A stretch of 64,000 bases of DNA. Origin: Neelides folsomi (taxonomy: Eukaryota > Arthropoda > Collembola > Neelipleona > Neelidae). This document shows, piece after piece, positions 1 through 16,800 of the stretch (its first letter is position 1; each line of letters starts with the position of its first letter). Position numbers and translations under genes: made by a program. The stretch spans positions 1 through 64,000 of the forward strand of contig JAQGBZ010000273.1 in assembly GCA_034687125.1 (NCBI GenBank). Direction: 5' to 3'. Below the pieces are notes generated by a model. That model was not told the origin of the DNA and searched no databases. It worked only from the letters and a program-made list of their open reading frames with translations.

Positions 1-1176
1 AAAAAACTAGAAATATAAGTGAAATGAGAGAGATGTTATTGAAGAGAAAATGTTACAGCAAAGGTGGTGTAAATAAACAGTACCGACCCTGTACATAATG
101 TACATTCATACCTTGGTTGAAATTCGAAATCAGTGATACTTTTGCATTATTATGCTCGTATTTTTGATATTGTACTCAGACGTCTATATCTGTAGGTTAT
201 AGTGGGAGTGTACTCTAGTAGGTATCATTACTGTATAGTTGTATAGTATGAGTAGGATATGTAGGGTACAATTATAATTAAAAGGAATTTGGGGAAATTT
301 GTAGTTATAATTTCATATTTTAATAAGGCATTAAACACTGCTTACTTTACTTTAGGTATATTACTATATACTAAATTGCCATGTTATAGGGTTTCTTTCA
401 ATAAAATGATAACAAGTAAACTTCAATCTTGGAAAATTCTTTTAATCAATGAGGAAAAATCACAAATCAAAACGTCATTTTTTGCTAAACACCTCTTTTA
501 CCCGTAACCCGTGCCAATTATGTAATTATGTGCATAAGTGCTCAAAACGCTCAAAACACAAAACACACTAGGCCCATTATAGACATATCTATATAGCCTT
601 TGACTTATAGAGTGTCATTTTCCCTATATGGAAGTATGAATTTTTTATCCAGGTGGAAATCTCCATTGGAATAACTGGTAATCGAACGAAACACATCCAC
701 AATAAACTTATTCATACAATTGCACTTGTTGAGTTTGCATACATAGAAATGAATGAAAACTTATACGAATGTCTAGATACACAATTTCAACTACGAATTA
801 TATCATGTTTGGTAGAAATCCCAATTGTTAATTGTTAGTTGTATATACCATAGACTGTAAAGGGTAAAATTATATTAGTTTTGATATATTTTATATGTAA
901 GTGTACATACATACATATTAGAAATGTTTATTCATTTTATGTGTCCTCTTGGTGAGGTCCTCTTTGTTGGCCATTGGGCCTGCCCAGACTTTAAGAGAAG
1001 AGACGGGGAAGATTCTGAAGAAGCTGAGATGGACTCGAGGAAATAAACAGCTCATCACTTCCCTAATCCTAAATGGATAAAAGAACGTCTCAGCTTTGGC
1101 TCTGTGACAGACGAAGATCCCTCCTAAACCCGAGCACATCTTGGTGATTGCGATCCCCCACTTAAGCCACTACAAG
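1..1176. other. Upstream intergenic stretch
   Basis: AT-rich sequence before the carboxylesterase start. Short open frames at 289-507 and 653-838 have no recognisable domain, codon pattern or splice partners. The last 250 bases are less AT-rich and presumably hold the esterase promoter and 5' leader, but I see no clear TATA box. Confidence 0.6.
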
Positions 1177-5049
<3,873 letters not shown>

Positions 5050-5440
5050 ACTTCATCAAACCAACCTTACAAAATGTATTAACTTAAAACTTAAAGACTG
5101 ACATGATTTTGACTGAAAAAAATGTTTAATTATGGTAAATTAAACATCTTTTCTAAAGTGCCAAAATCTTAATTTTACAAATAATTTAATATTGAATAAA
5201 TAAAGCTACATTTGTTTGAAACAAGACAAATATTAAGAAGTTTGTAGGTATATAAAAATGTATCTGTACATTTTGCATGTTACGTAAAGTTTGAGAGAGA
5301 TGTCTTTTTAAAATGTAAAAAAGAAGGAAGAGGAATTTATGTTTAGTATTTTAAAAAAAATTAATTTTTATTCATTAATTTTGTGTTATTGTACTATATT
5401 ATACATAATTCTTAATAATAGAACAATAATAATAATTATG
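5050..5440. other. 3' intergenic region between convergent genes
   Basis: Very AT-rich sequence between the stop codons of the esterase (+) and SART3 (-). It holds the esterase AATAAA at 5195-5200 and several TTTATT words that can serve as the SART3 signal on the other strand. I searched it by eye for a further SART3 exon encoding the LSm-interaction tail and did not find one. Confidence 0.6.
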
Positions 5441-8400
5441 TTATTTTTTCTGAACTTGAAGAGCTCGTGGAACAAATATTGCTCGAGGTTTTCTCTCTCC
5501 AATCCTAATACAAAGAATAATTTATTTGAAAATGTGAAAGAATATTTTCTAAAAAAAATCATTAAATAAAATAAATTTTATTTTTACCCTTTACTTTCTT
5601 CTCTTTTATAACTGAAAGGAGTATTTCCTTTAACAGGTGGGTTACTTAATGCTACAGAGATCTTTTTCCCTTCCAATTCCATTCCATCAGTTTTCAAAAT
5701 GGCAAGTGAAGCAGCAACCTCTGATTTATAGTCAACATAAGCAATACCCTTGGAATGTCCATTCCTTAATGTAACGAGACGAACGTCTTTAATTTCTCCA
5801 AATGGTTCAAAAACGTTTCTTATATCATCTCCAGTCATTGAAAATGGAATCCCTATTACAAAATATAAATTTTGTTAAAAATCAAATCCATTATTATAAA
5901 ATGAATATCATCACTTTTCGTTTCAAAAAGCATTAAGCAAGTAGGCCATTTTAAAATAAAAATCAAATAGGGTTAGTAAGCAAGATTGGTTTATTCAAAA
6001 GAAAATACTGGTATATTTTATATAAGCGTAAAATGTGAACAAATTACAATCATAGGATAAATATAATAAACAAGTAATGAGACAAAAAACAAATGCAAAT
6101 TAGTAATCATTTTAAAAATACATAAATGGAAATGCGTTTAAGGATTATCAAAATTGTGCTCTAATCAAGAGAAAGAAAATCTGGAATGAAATTGCCTTTG
6201 ATAAAAAGCTTGTTCTTTTCTTCTTTTCCAACAGTGTATTTAAACTCTGGTTCTCGTGTATTGCGATCTGGATCACATTTGGCAATATACGCCGGTCGAT
6301 TCATGATAAGAGATCTGTCTTGTGAAATGGCTTTCTTTGCCTCTTCCTAAAATATAAAATCAATAGCAATATTTTTCATTATTTTTTACTTATCGTTAGT
6401 TAGTTTACCATATTTTATAATTTTAATATATTCTATCATATTGCGTAATACTGATAGTTGTTACCTGTGATGACATTCTGACATAAGCGAATCCTTTTGA
6501 TTTCCCAGCAATGTTTCTGACGAGACGAATTTCTTCAACTGTTCCAATCGTCTTGAAGAAAATCAAAAGTTCTCTTTCAGTCACTTCATAAGAGAGGTTG
6601 CTAGTAAAGACAGTCTTATCATAATCCCCTGTATTATGTTTAACTTCCTCTGGATTCTTCACATCCTTCACCACTTTCTTCAATTCTCTTGAAATTGCGT
6701 CATCAGGTTCAGACTTTGAAGGAACATTTGGAACTTTGAAACAAAAATCTTCATCCATTTTTTCGGGGGTTCCAGCTTTCTTGCTTTTCTTACTGTTTGA
6801 TTCCTCTCTCTTAAATTTCTCAAATGACTTTCCTTTAGGCTTCTTTTCCTCGTATGAACCACCGTCTTCATCCCCGCCACCAAACTTCCTCTGAAATACA
6901 TTAGTTCATTACTTTATTTTGAAAGCAAAGTAAAATAAATGTATGAATTATTTGAAGTGATTTTTACCTTTGTTGCGAATTTTTTAGGTCTCCCATGGGC
7001 ATTATTTCCGCTCGAATAATTCGTGCCTTCAACCTCTCTTTTTTCAATTTCAGTCTTAATTTTGCTTCTAGCGGATTCAATCGTTTCATAAGTTCCGTAG
7101 TCTCTCTCAAAATCGATCCATAGCTTTGCAATCAAATCAGGATGATCTTTGATGTTCGTCATGGCTCGAACGAATTGTTTTCGAACACTTTTTCCATCAC
7201 TGAATTTTTGTTCAAGTGTCAGAAATTCATTCCAAACAATGAAGTTTTCCCCATATCCTCTTAATAGGACGCTATTCCAATGCTCTCTTGTTTCAGCTAT
7301 TGGTTTTTCCAATCGATACATCATTCTTCCTTTGAAAAGGAGAATTTGAAGAAGTAACTCGCTTGGGTCTTCAATTCCTAAAAATATATACTTTTTTAAG
7401 CATATACCAATTTATATTGTATTTTATGTAAACAAATTAATTCAAATTGAGATAGTTTAAAAATACCTCCAATTAATGAAAAATTAATTAAATTAAAAAC
7501 CTATTTGAAGAGCGTGATTTTCGGCAGCATCAAATGTTTTCATTATAAGATCAACATCTTGGTTATTGAGTTTCGCAAAATCCATTTTCCTTCGAATGAA
7601 TTCCAAATAGCGAAGCCAAAATTGCAGAATTTCGCTTTCGTCAGTAAAGTATATGAGCCCTTCTTCAAAAACAGCTGAAAAATAAAAATTGCTAAATAAA
7701 CTTGGAACAAACGAATTGAATGTTTAATAATAAGAAACGGAAAAGTCGCGTTTTTATTTTTAAGATTTACCTTTCACAGCATCTTTGTCTTCATAATATT
7801 CCTCAGCTTTCCCAAAGTAAGTCATCCACAAAGGAAATTCCCAGCTTAGATTTCGAACAGCCCTTTTACAAGCGCTCATCACAACCGACTCTATATTCAC
7901 GTTCTTAGATAAATATTCCAGGTATTTTTTCCATAAGGAGTCTGTGAGGGGACTTTCCGCAATGGCTCTTTCAAATAAACCTAAAAATGTCCTTAATGAA
8001 GTATTTGATAATAAGCTAATTGATTTACTTTATTAATATTCTTACATTGAATTCTCGATGGATGAGCTTTGTTTTTAATTTCAGCATCAATATACTCGTC
8101 GTAAATACAAAGCCGAAGATTGTCGAAACCAGTGTTTAACTATTAAACGATTTAACATTCAATAATATAACAAAAATTATAATAATTAATATTATAGTAA
8201 AAAATTAATGTTGTATAAAATAAATTCTTATGCCAATTTCTTTTCATGTATTTCCACAGCATGAAGCTTTTCAAGGGCCTTAGCATATTCCCTCTCTAAG
8301 AGGTCATCAGTTGGAAGTGAGAGCTTTTCTTTAACATCGTTGTACGCTGTGTAGGTCTTTTCCATGTTGAGCAAAGGAACTGACAGTTGACGACGAAATA

Positions 8401-9301
8401 ATGTCATATATCGTTTTTCTTGTTCTTTCAAATCCTCTTCATTCCTCATCATTCCAAGCATGGAAGCTTCAAATTCTCTATACAAGTCCCAAATCAATCC
8501 TCCTTGTGGCATATGGAGAGCGCAAACGGAAAGAGCTTCCTCAAATGTCTTTCTGGCTTGTTCAATTCCTTCTTCGTCTTCGAGATTGGTAAGCATAAAA
8601 AGACAATTCTCGTTCCAAACATTGACAGCTAAAATATATAATTAGATTGGTTTAAATAGTTAAATATTATTAAGAATATTTAACATTATAAAATGATAGT
8701 TATATTAATGCTAAATATCGGTAAAAATAATTAATTTTATAACTAAAAATTTTATAACTTGGTTAATTTTTACTTATTATTTATAAATTACTCACATAAA
8801 TAATCGTTTTCGGCTCGTTTGAAAAGAGCAATGATTCGATCTCTATCTTCTTTATTTCCATCTTCAATCAACTTCTTTTCGTCGCGAATCCAAGAGAGCC
8901 AAAGGGTTTCAGTGAGTGGATACAATTCACTAAATTTCTCTCTTGCAAGTCGCAATTGGTCCAAATCCCCAAGACTCTTCAAAAGTCCTACTTTTTCAAC
9001 GTGGAGATCGTATAAATACGGATTTGTTGTAAGCTAGAAAATAAAATTCATTTATCATTGATGATCATTTATGTAATGAAATAATGATGCTGCTAATTTT
9101 ATGTATAATGTATTATTTATTACAATGTCATACACATTCCTATATTGAACATACCTGAAATTGAATGCCGGCAAGTTTCTTGATAGCTTCTTCTTCGTCA
9201 ATGTCCATGCCATCAGAAGAACCATTTGAGTTTTGCTCATCGTCGGAATCAGAGGATGAATCCGAATCAGAGTCGATTTCTTTCTTCCTTACGTCCGCCA
9301 T
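5441..9301 (-). CDS. SART3: SART3-like U4/U6 snRNP recycling factor, 11 exons
   Basis: Exons on the minus strand: 9155-9301, 8796-9033, 8234-8628, 8046-8139, 7771-7980, 7501-7674, 6968-7377, 6465-6890, 6196-6346, 5588-5852, 5441-5504; about 857 residues (human 963). An acidic serine-rich N-terminus is followed by tandem HAT helical repeats (for example LFERAIAESPLTDSLWKKYL), a Lys/Glu-rich linker, RRM1 (TVFTSNLSYEVTERE ... KSKGFAYVRM) and RRM2 (KLFIKGIPFS ... KGIAYVDY). The last exon gives KPRAIFVPRALQ, matching the human tail before its LSm-binding motif. SART3 binds U6 RNA and promotes U4/U6 re-annealing after splicing, in the nucleus. Odd points: introns 3 and 9 fit only GC donors, the second fixed by continuity of the RNP2 motif; and the short C-terminal LSm-interaction motif is not visible, so a small 3' exon may be missing. 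It is transcribed divergently from EIF2B2. Confidence 0.92.
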
Positions 9302-9610
9302 GCTCAGATGGACTCTAATGTTTTAAAGGACAATTTTGACAATTATGATGAATTTAATTACACCTTAGAATAAAAGTGAAACTAAAGATGAATTATTTAC
9401 TGAATACACTATCTTGGTTTGAACTTCAAGTTAGAGACCGCGTTGCATGAGACTCAATAGACTTCCATCAACTTATGTGAGTTCATTCATTTTCTGCAAT
9501 CCCATTTCTTTTCCATTTTTCACTAAAATTGATAGTTTCATAAAAATTACACAAATATTTGATTTGGAGTTTACATTATAGTCTCGAAATCGCTATAATT
9601 GAGTATAATA
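9302..9610. promoter_or_regulatory. Divergent promoter region of SART3 and EIF2B2
   Basis: The two start codons lie 309 bases apart, pointing away from each other. Both are housekeeping genes, so a shared bidirectional promoter is the simple reading. I see no TATA box in a standard position for either gene. The assignment rests on geometry only. Confidence 0.6.
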
Positions 9611-11346
9611 ATGGACGATGTTCAAGAACTCGACGAGATCAACAAAGAAGTTCACTCTTTGGAAATTGGCTTAAAAAGATGGTAATTATTTAACCACATT
9701 TTATATGGGCATCGAGCTCTCAACAATTAACATGCATTATGTATTATTGTATGAAAGTATATGACATGTTTATATTAATAAAAATGACTTTTTTAATATT
9801 GTTTAGCCAATATGAGAAGTCAAGCGAATTAGCGATGAAGACTTTGACAGTCATTGATAAATATGTGCAGTCAAATCTCTGGAAGACTGCAGAGTAAGTC
9901 TATTAAATTGAATCAACTTATTCCAATATTGATTAACTAATGATAAACTATGTTTGATATAAAACACATTTATGTCAGAGATTTGTTATCGTGGTTGGGA
10001 AAGCTCTCGGAGAATCTCTCAATGGCTTCTGTTTCTGAATCTGCTCCCTCAAATATCATCTTGAGAGTAAAGAAACTTGTGAAGGATGATTACATTTCAC
10101 AGAGACGAGTAAATCTTTAATTACAAGTTTTAAATGTAAACAGTGAAATGATTGATTGAACTAATTTACAGAGAGAACTTGAAAGTCAAGTTAGTGTTGA
10201 ATCAATTAGTGGCGATCCTCAAGGATTTCATGTGGAATATCCGAATTTCAAATCCGAGATTCAAAATTCAGTTTGGGAATTAATTTCCGAACTCGAAACA
10301 AGGTAATCATCATAATATACTCCATTACAGTGTAGGAATTAATAAATCCTATTTACTAAACGCATTTTATCTTAAATGAAATACTAATTCACAACTTGAA
10401 ACTTGTAATTTTAGTCCAGAGAATATTGCGGAAGACGCTGATAAGCATATACATGCTAATGAGGTTGTATTAACGCTCGGAAAATCTCGAACTGTTGAAG
10501 TATTCCTTAAACGAGCCGCCAAAGCACATACATTTGATGTCATCATTGCTGAATGTGCCCCCTTTTGCCATGTTAGTATTTATTTCAATCTGGAATTAAA
10601 TGTTTCCATTCTGCCTAATCGATAATCTAATAATAATTAAATAATCAAATTGTATTATTCACTAGGGCCAAGATCTAGCGAGTAATCTTTCCAAATGCAA
10701 GATAAGAACAACGCTGATCAGCGACTCTATGATTTTTTCTATGATGTCTCGGGTAAACAAAGTCATCATTGGAACTCATTCAATTTTGGCCAATGGAGGG
10801 CTCAAATCAATTGCTGGAAGCCATATGGTTACTCTTGCTGCGAAGCATTACAACGTCCCCGTAATTTTTATTCTTATATCAAAATATTTTCTAAGAAAAT
10901 ATGAAAATTAATAATCGACCTTTATTTAAGGTAATTGTCTTATCGCCCATGTACAAGCTTTCACCAGAGTATCCATTGTCAGACGATGTAAAAATTCATA
11001 ATAGGTTCATGACACCAGAACTTCTTGTAAATTATTCTGACAGCTTCCTTGTGTCAAATGTGGAAGTCTACAATCCAATCTTTGACTATGTTCCACCTGA
11101 ACTTGTCTCTCTCTTCATTTTCAACATGTACTAATATTACATTTATCTTAAAATACTGGAACAATGTTAATAATTCGGTTACACTTATAAGTAAAATAAG
11201 TATCAGTAAAAGTTGTATTGAAACTTTGTTTAATTTGTTCACAATTTTAATTAAATATAATTTTTAATTGCAGTGGGAGTCACGCCCCTTCTTACATCTA
11301 TAGACTTCTACACGAGACTTACGGGCAAATAACGTCTTTTAAATGA
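9611..11346 (+). CDS. EIF2B2: Translation initiation factor eIF2B subunit beta
   Basis: Eight exons: 9611-9681, 9807-9893, 9979-10108, 10172-10302, 10415-10571, 10666-10860, 10931-11127, 11274-11346; 346 residues against 351 in human. The C-terminal Rossmann-like half is clearly eIF2B-beta: [53 protein letters not shown] and [15 protein letters not shown]. The N-terminal half is the helical domain and is less conserved. As part of the regulatory alpha2-beta2-delta2 core of cytosolic eIF2B it helps exchange GDP for GTP on eIF2 and senses eIF2-alpha phosphorylation. All exon phases close and the frame is intact. Intron 7, at the 3' end, is typical in length. An AATAAA lies directly after the stop at 11356-11361. 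Confidence 0.95.
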
Positions 11347-11801
11347 ATTTTTTGAAATAAATATTCAAGGGGTTGGTTTTAATCAAGAGTATTTTTTTAC
11401 ATTTACATTTATTATTAGTATAATGGACAAAATGTAATATTTGGTAAAAAAAAGTTTTAAATTTTAAAAGATATTAACAAGTTTAATTATTAAATTAGAT
11501 AGATAAATTTTTTAAAATTATTATTGTATCCTTAATAAAACTGCCTTCCAACTTAAATGATACATAGCGTATTATTCAGTTATTCATAATTTACGAACAT
11601 TTCTTATACAGCATACTTAAAAAAAGAGCTGATAAAAGCACATAAATAATTAATCTTAAAAGGATAAACAAAAGTTTTGATAAATTAAGGAAGGTACAGA
11701 TTTCTATATAAAGTCTATAAAAGATAAGTAGCTTTTCATTTATTATTATGCTAAAAAAGTAGGTTGATAAATATTAAAATAGACATTGATTTAACAAGAT
11801 T
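11347..11801. other. 3' intergenic region
   Basis: AT-rich, between the convergent stop codons of EIF2B2 (+) and the small membrane-protein gene (-). I see only polyadenylation-like words. Confidence 0.6.
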
Positions 11802-12529
11802 TTATCCTTCGTACTTTTCAATGGAGTCTAAGACGAATTTTGTCAACTTATTCACTGAAGGTAAATAATTGGATATCTTTCTCCCATAAGAGTGAGATGG
11901 TGGTGGAAGTCCATAAGCCTGCATTGGTTTTCCATATCCATATCCCGTGTTTGTGCTATTAATTTAGAGTTATTTTAAAAAACCCAAATTATCTGATTTC
12001 CCAAAATATGACAAACTTACTTTACTTCATCCTCATCTTCATAAATATGTTTGTAGATCCAAATAAATAGAACAGCTATGATTAATCCTGCACCCAATGC
12101 AACGAGAACTTGTATGATTGGCAATCCTGTCAATTGCACATTTCCACTGCATTCTCCGCCAACACAAGCCTTAAAACATTTATTAAATTTACGAATCATT
12201 AAAAATGAAAATGTAAAATTTTTTCATCTTACTGGACAGGCCCGACCAGTAGATTTATCTTCAACGATTGAAAAATTCCCAGTTGAGTTAACCGGAGGAA
12301 CGGGAGGGTAAATTGCTAAAGGACTCTCCGTTGGTTTTGCTTTGTTTTTCTTTGAGCTTTTTGCCGATTTCTGTGTTGGGCCCTCGTCTGTATATATGAA
12401 ATCGTCCAGAGAGTCGTCGAAGAAATATTCAGGGTTGTGGAGCTCTTGCCGCTCTTCCCATCCCCTTGAAGGAACCGAAGAACCGAACGAGGCAAATGTC
12501 AAGAGAATGAGAAATCCAAGACACTTCAT
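11802..12529 (-). CDS. Type I single-span membrane protein, unknown function
   Basis: Three exons: 12233-12529, 12021-12169, 11802-11955; 199 residues. I chose the ATG at 12529 because it opens a signal peptide (MKCLGFLILLTFASFGSSVPS). Next comes an acidic, Ser/Lys/Pro-rich extracellular segment with N-glycosylation sequons (NST, NFS), then a short cysteine patch (ACP, ACVGGEC) with three cysteines, a membrane span (VLVALGAGLIIAVLFIWIYK) and an acidic stop-transfer flank (HIYEDEDEVN). The cytoplasmic tail of about 57 residues has a GYGYGK stretch, a PPPS proline run and a basic region (RKISNYLPSVNKLTKFVL). I do not recognise the family. The splice phases close perfectly, so it is very likely a real gene. 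It could be a small adhesion or receptor-like protein, but no domain supports that. Confidence 0.78.
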
Positions 12530-13878
12530 TTTCTTTTCCTTCAAAAAGACTTCTGCTTCTTCGCCGGCTCACTGGAACTCGATGAGATGAACAATAACGG
12601 AAAGATGTCCATTAACCCCAAAAGGTGAATAATTTTCCCCTTTGAATAAGTTTCTCTTCATAAATGTGAAGAGTAGAACAAGAGTTCATTGTTTTTATAC
12701 AAAATACCAACGAACCAAAATGATTAGTTTAACTATGTATCCTAATTTTAAATACTTAAAACTTGAAATGTGTTGTGAGGTAGTGATGATTAAGAGTTCA
12801 TGAGGAGGAATATGAAATCACTTCACTAACCACTCTATTGTATTGTACTTATTAAGATGTACCTACGTATTTACGTGCTTACTTTTAGATGCCTTCATTG
12901 TGGAATTTCAATTTCAAATAGAAAAGCAACAACAATTAAAATTACTCATTCTCTAACTCAATAATATACGTACCTACACTACAAATCGTATAGCTATATA
13001 ATGTACATACATATTTTCAATGTCTCATAGTTGATCTTTGATTTCTTGATTGTAAAAATTAGTGTTGAAGTTCAAGAGAAAGAGGTTCATACTTTCCATT
13101 CGTTTAAGCAAAAGTTAATTTTGTCTGCAATTGTGTTCGATTTGTCTGGGTTCGATTTAATTAGAAATGGAGTGAGAGATAAATCCACGTTTTAAAAATA
13201 AGTTCAATAATTAGAATTTTACGTGTGATAGGGAGACTTTTTAAAAGTTTTGGAGAAGGTGTAGATCTCTAACTGCAAGACATCGTTATTTAACATTTAT
13301 GCATTATTTTATTTTGGGTTTAATAAAGTTTCTCTTTAGATTACCTATACCAGTGGTGGTTCACAGGATTCTAACCATTCAATTGTATATACTGCCTATA
13401 CCAAGTGGACACAGGTTGTGTTTATTTTACTAATCTTACAAATCTTAATCTAACCAAAATATGTATAGCTACCTATACTTGTTGTTTAGATGAATATAGC
13501 CAATAAACCCGGTATGCAATTTTCATTTCATTTTTTTCAATGTCATTATTTTTATATACCTAAATACATGTTAGCACTGCTTCGACTTATGTAGTGGAAA
13601 ATCTCTTTTATGTAAAGTAAGTAATAAGTCTTGAGCTCTTCGTACTCGAGGAGTTGTGTCGAAGTTGGCATAGGGATATATGAGAGCTATGAGGTGTCAT
13701 ATCGGTTTGGGATCTTTCTGGGTCAGTATGCATTTCCTCCATGGATTCGATCCCTTGGTCAAGATATGTAATTATAAATTATACGAAGTCAACATGAAAG
13801 GAGCATGGAAATCAATTGGGCACTGCACTGGTTGGCATTGAGCCTCTTATCACACAACTTCCTACCTGAGTCGCCGAT
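12530..13878. other. Intergenic region
   Basis: About 1.35 kb between two divergently oriented genes, the small membrane-protein gene (-) and the CLC gene (+). AT-rich, with a less AT-rich patch at roughly 13,620-13,760 that may be CLC promoter or 5' leader. No supported coding region. Confidence 0.55.
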
Positions 13879-16800
13879 ATGGAGCAGAGGAGTGAGGAGT
13901 CTCTGCATCAACATTCCGCCGATCCTTCCGGTGCAAACTCGGAGCTCGTACATCGTCGACAGAGATTTGGTATCTTTCAACACCGTTTTAAAATTGAAAT
14001 ATTAATTACATTATTTATTTATATTTATTCACCATTTATTATTTATTCAATTCATTACCTAATTTCCTATAAAGCTCAAACTCGCTCTCTGAGTCAATAC
14101 GCTGTCTCACTCCCAAGTCAGCCTGAGGATGTTGGTGGAATTCACCCTAAAGATGACAGATTTGGATTTTTCAAAAAGGTATAATTTAACTAATAAAATA
14201 CCAATTTTTATTTATTAATGGACATTTTAAAAAATGCATAAATTATATAAATTTCCAGGGTCGAGATTTTCAACCGCATAAGAAGCAACATCACTATACC
14301 AGGGAAGAACTCCGTGTGCTAGAGACGTACGAAAATGCTTCAATTCTCCCTTCACAGACTGAAGTTTATAGAAGATGGTTAGAAGAATTACCTCCAAAGT
14401 TAGTATTAATTAACGTTTATTAAACAAACGACTAATTTTATTGATTCGTTATTTTGAATATAATTAATGCATGTTTATATCTAGAAGCGACTGTGATACA
14501 TGGAAGACTGTTTGCCTTATTTCAATCATTATTGGAATTGTGGCTTTTGGGATGAAAGAGATTTGCGAACGCTTTCAAATTTTTTACAATCCATTTATTG
14601 CTAATTATGTCGAGGTTTGTTATAATATTCGTTTTCAAAAACTCTTACATACCTTGAATTTCGTTTAAAATTAACTTTTCACTAGCTGTCATTTAAATTT
14701 AACAATTTTTATTGTTTTTCAGAGGGGTCAAATTTACCGTTTATGGCTATATTACATGGGTCTAAGTTGCTCTTTCACAGCTCTTTCGGCAATTATTTGT
14801 GTTTACTTTTGTCCATGGGCATCTGGGTCCGGAGTTGCAGAAATTATTGGAATACTCAACGGAGCAGTGGTACTGTAAAAGATCTTGATTAATGATTTGT
14901 ATATCTTTAAATATTCATTTCTCCTTTTGTTTATCTCGCCTATATTGTAAATTGTAATATCTTTTTGTAGGTGAGGAATGTGCTAAGCTTCAGGACTTTA
15001 TCATGTAAAATTATATCGACAATCCTTTCTACAATTAGGTTCATAAAGAATATAAACCAAATAATTATATTAAATATTGGTGCTTAAATACAAAAATTGA
15101 GAGGCTCAACGCTCAACCAAATGCAACTTTAAGAAAAATGAGTTGAAGACTTTATATTAATTAAATAAAAATTTCCTAGTGGCCTACCAGTTGGATTTGA
15201 AGGGCCTTTAGTTCATATTGGAGCGATGATCGCCTCATTCATGGCAAAGCCAGTGAATTCAAGTTGCTGCCAGAGCAAAGTTCACGCCGAAGATGCTGAA
15301 AATGTTGGGTGCTGCAACAGTGGTCGATGCATGTCCGTATGTAGATATAGAGATTGTCAAGAAAGACACAATTTCATTTGCATTGGAGTTGCAAGTGGAG
15401 TCGCTTCTGCATTTTCTGCTCCCATCACCGGGCTTCTTTTCGCCATGGAGGAAATGAGCTCCTATTGGACAAATGTTCTCACTTGGCAGGTTCTCACATG
15501 ATTAACATTTTTATCGACTATCCTGATTTACTGATCATTAATTAAATTTTCGATATAGTACATAATATTAAGCCGTGAATAATTGAGTGAAATGCATAAT
15601 ACGAATTTATATAACATAGACCTTCGTTTGCTGTATTCTGGCTCGAGGAGTGACGGAGACGTTACGTGGATTCACCACAGCTATTCATCATCACATAACA
15701 GAGCAAAATGCAACAGAGTCAAGAAACTTTCTTTCTTATTTTCAGTTAGCAGAATCAGCTTTATTTGAGGTAATATTTTATTTGAGATTGACTACCTATT
15801 CAATTACAGGTATAATATATGACTTATTAATAATGATGCCAATTACAATAATAGACAATCTCACAATATAATGAAATGAAGATTAAATAATGATATTAGG
15901 TGAAAGAGGACGTGAAGTTGAGTATTGAAATTCTCGTCCCAACGTTCATCATCGGGATCCTTGGGGGACTCACTGGAGGAATTTTTACTTTCACTCACTT
16001 GAAAGCAGCTAGATTTCGGAGAAGGATATTAGCAAAAATCAATAGGACTGAAATCTTGAATCTAGTAAAAGTTATGGAGCCCGTCGTCATTGCTGTATGA
16101 AACTTGATTTAGAAAATATGCTTACTACAATGTAGTTTAGTTTAATAATACGTATAATTACTCTAATGCTGTTTTTTGTTCCAGTTCGTCTGCTCGTTAA
16201 TTGTTATTTGGTCTCTTCTTCTTTTTGAGTGTAAAGAGTTGAATCATGGAGCCGACATCAATAGTCAAAACCAAGGGAAATATGCCGTTTTCCACGCCTT
16301 CCAATGCAAGCGAGATGTAAAGATTGAGTTTTTGGAAAATAAAGTTGTGCAAACCGGGATGTATCATGAATGTAACTTTTTGATGAATTCACATTATATA
16401 TTATAATATACATAATAGTAGAAGTACAGAGTACAGGTATAATAAGTACTGATACTATTTTGTTAAACTAGTTAAATGTATTTAAGGATTTGCACCATAA
16501 TTGGTTCATTGAATTGTATTTATTTTGGATTTTAATCTTTTAGCTGCTACCTTACTTTTTGGCTCTTGGCCCCAAATGATTCGCAATTTATTTTCAAGAC
16601 ACACAGCTCGATATTTCAGCATTACAAATTTGTCGATCATTTTCGGCTTCTTCTTTGTTTTCTCTTCTTGGACTTCATTAACTTCTGTGACGAGTGGATT
16701 GCTCATTCCTCAACTGTGAGTTGTCCTATAGGCGAAGAACTTAGCAATTTGGTTGGAAATAAGAATAAACATTTTATGATTTTTGTTTCTTTTAGTGTGA

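Noticed and set aside
289-838. Open frames of 60-72 codons upstream of the esterase
   Set aside because: AT-rich composition, no domain, no splice partners and no start context; expected by chance in such sequence.
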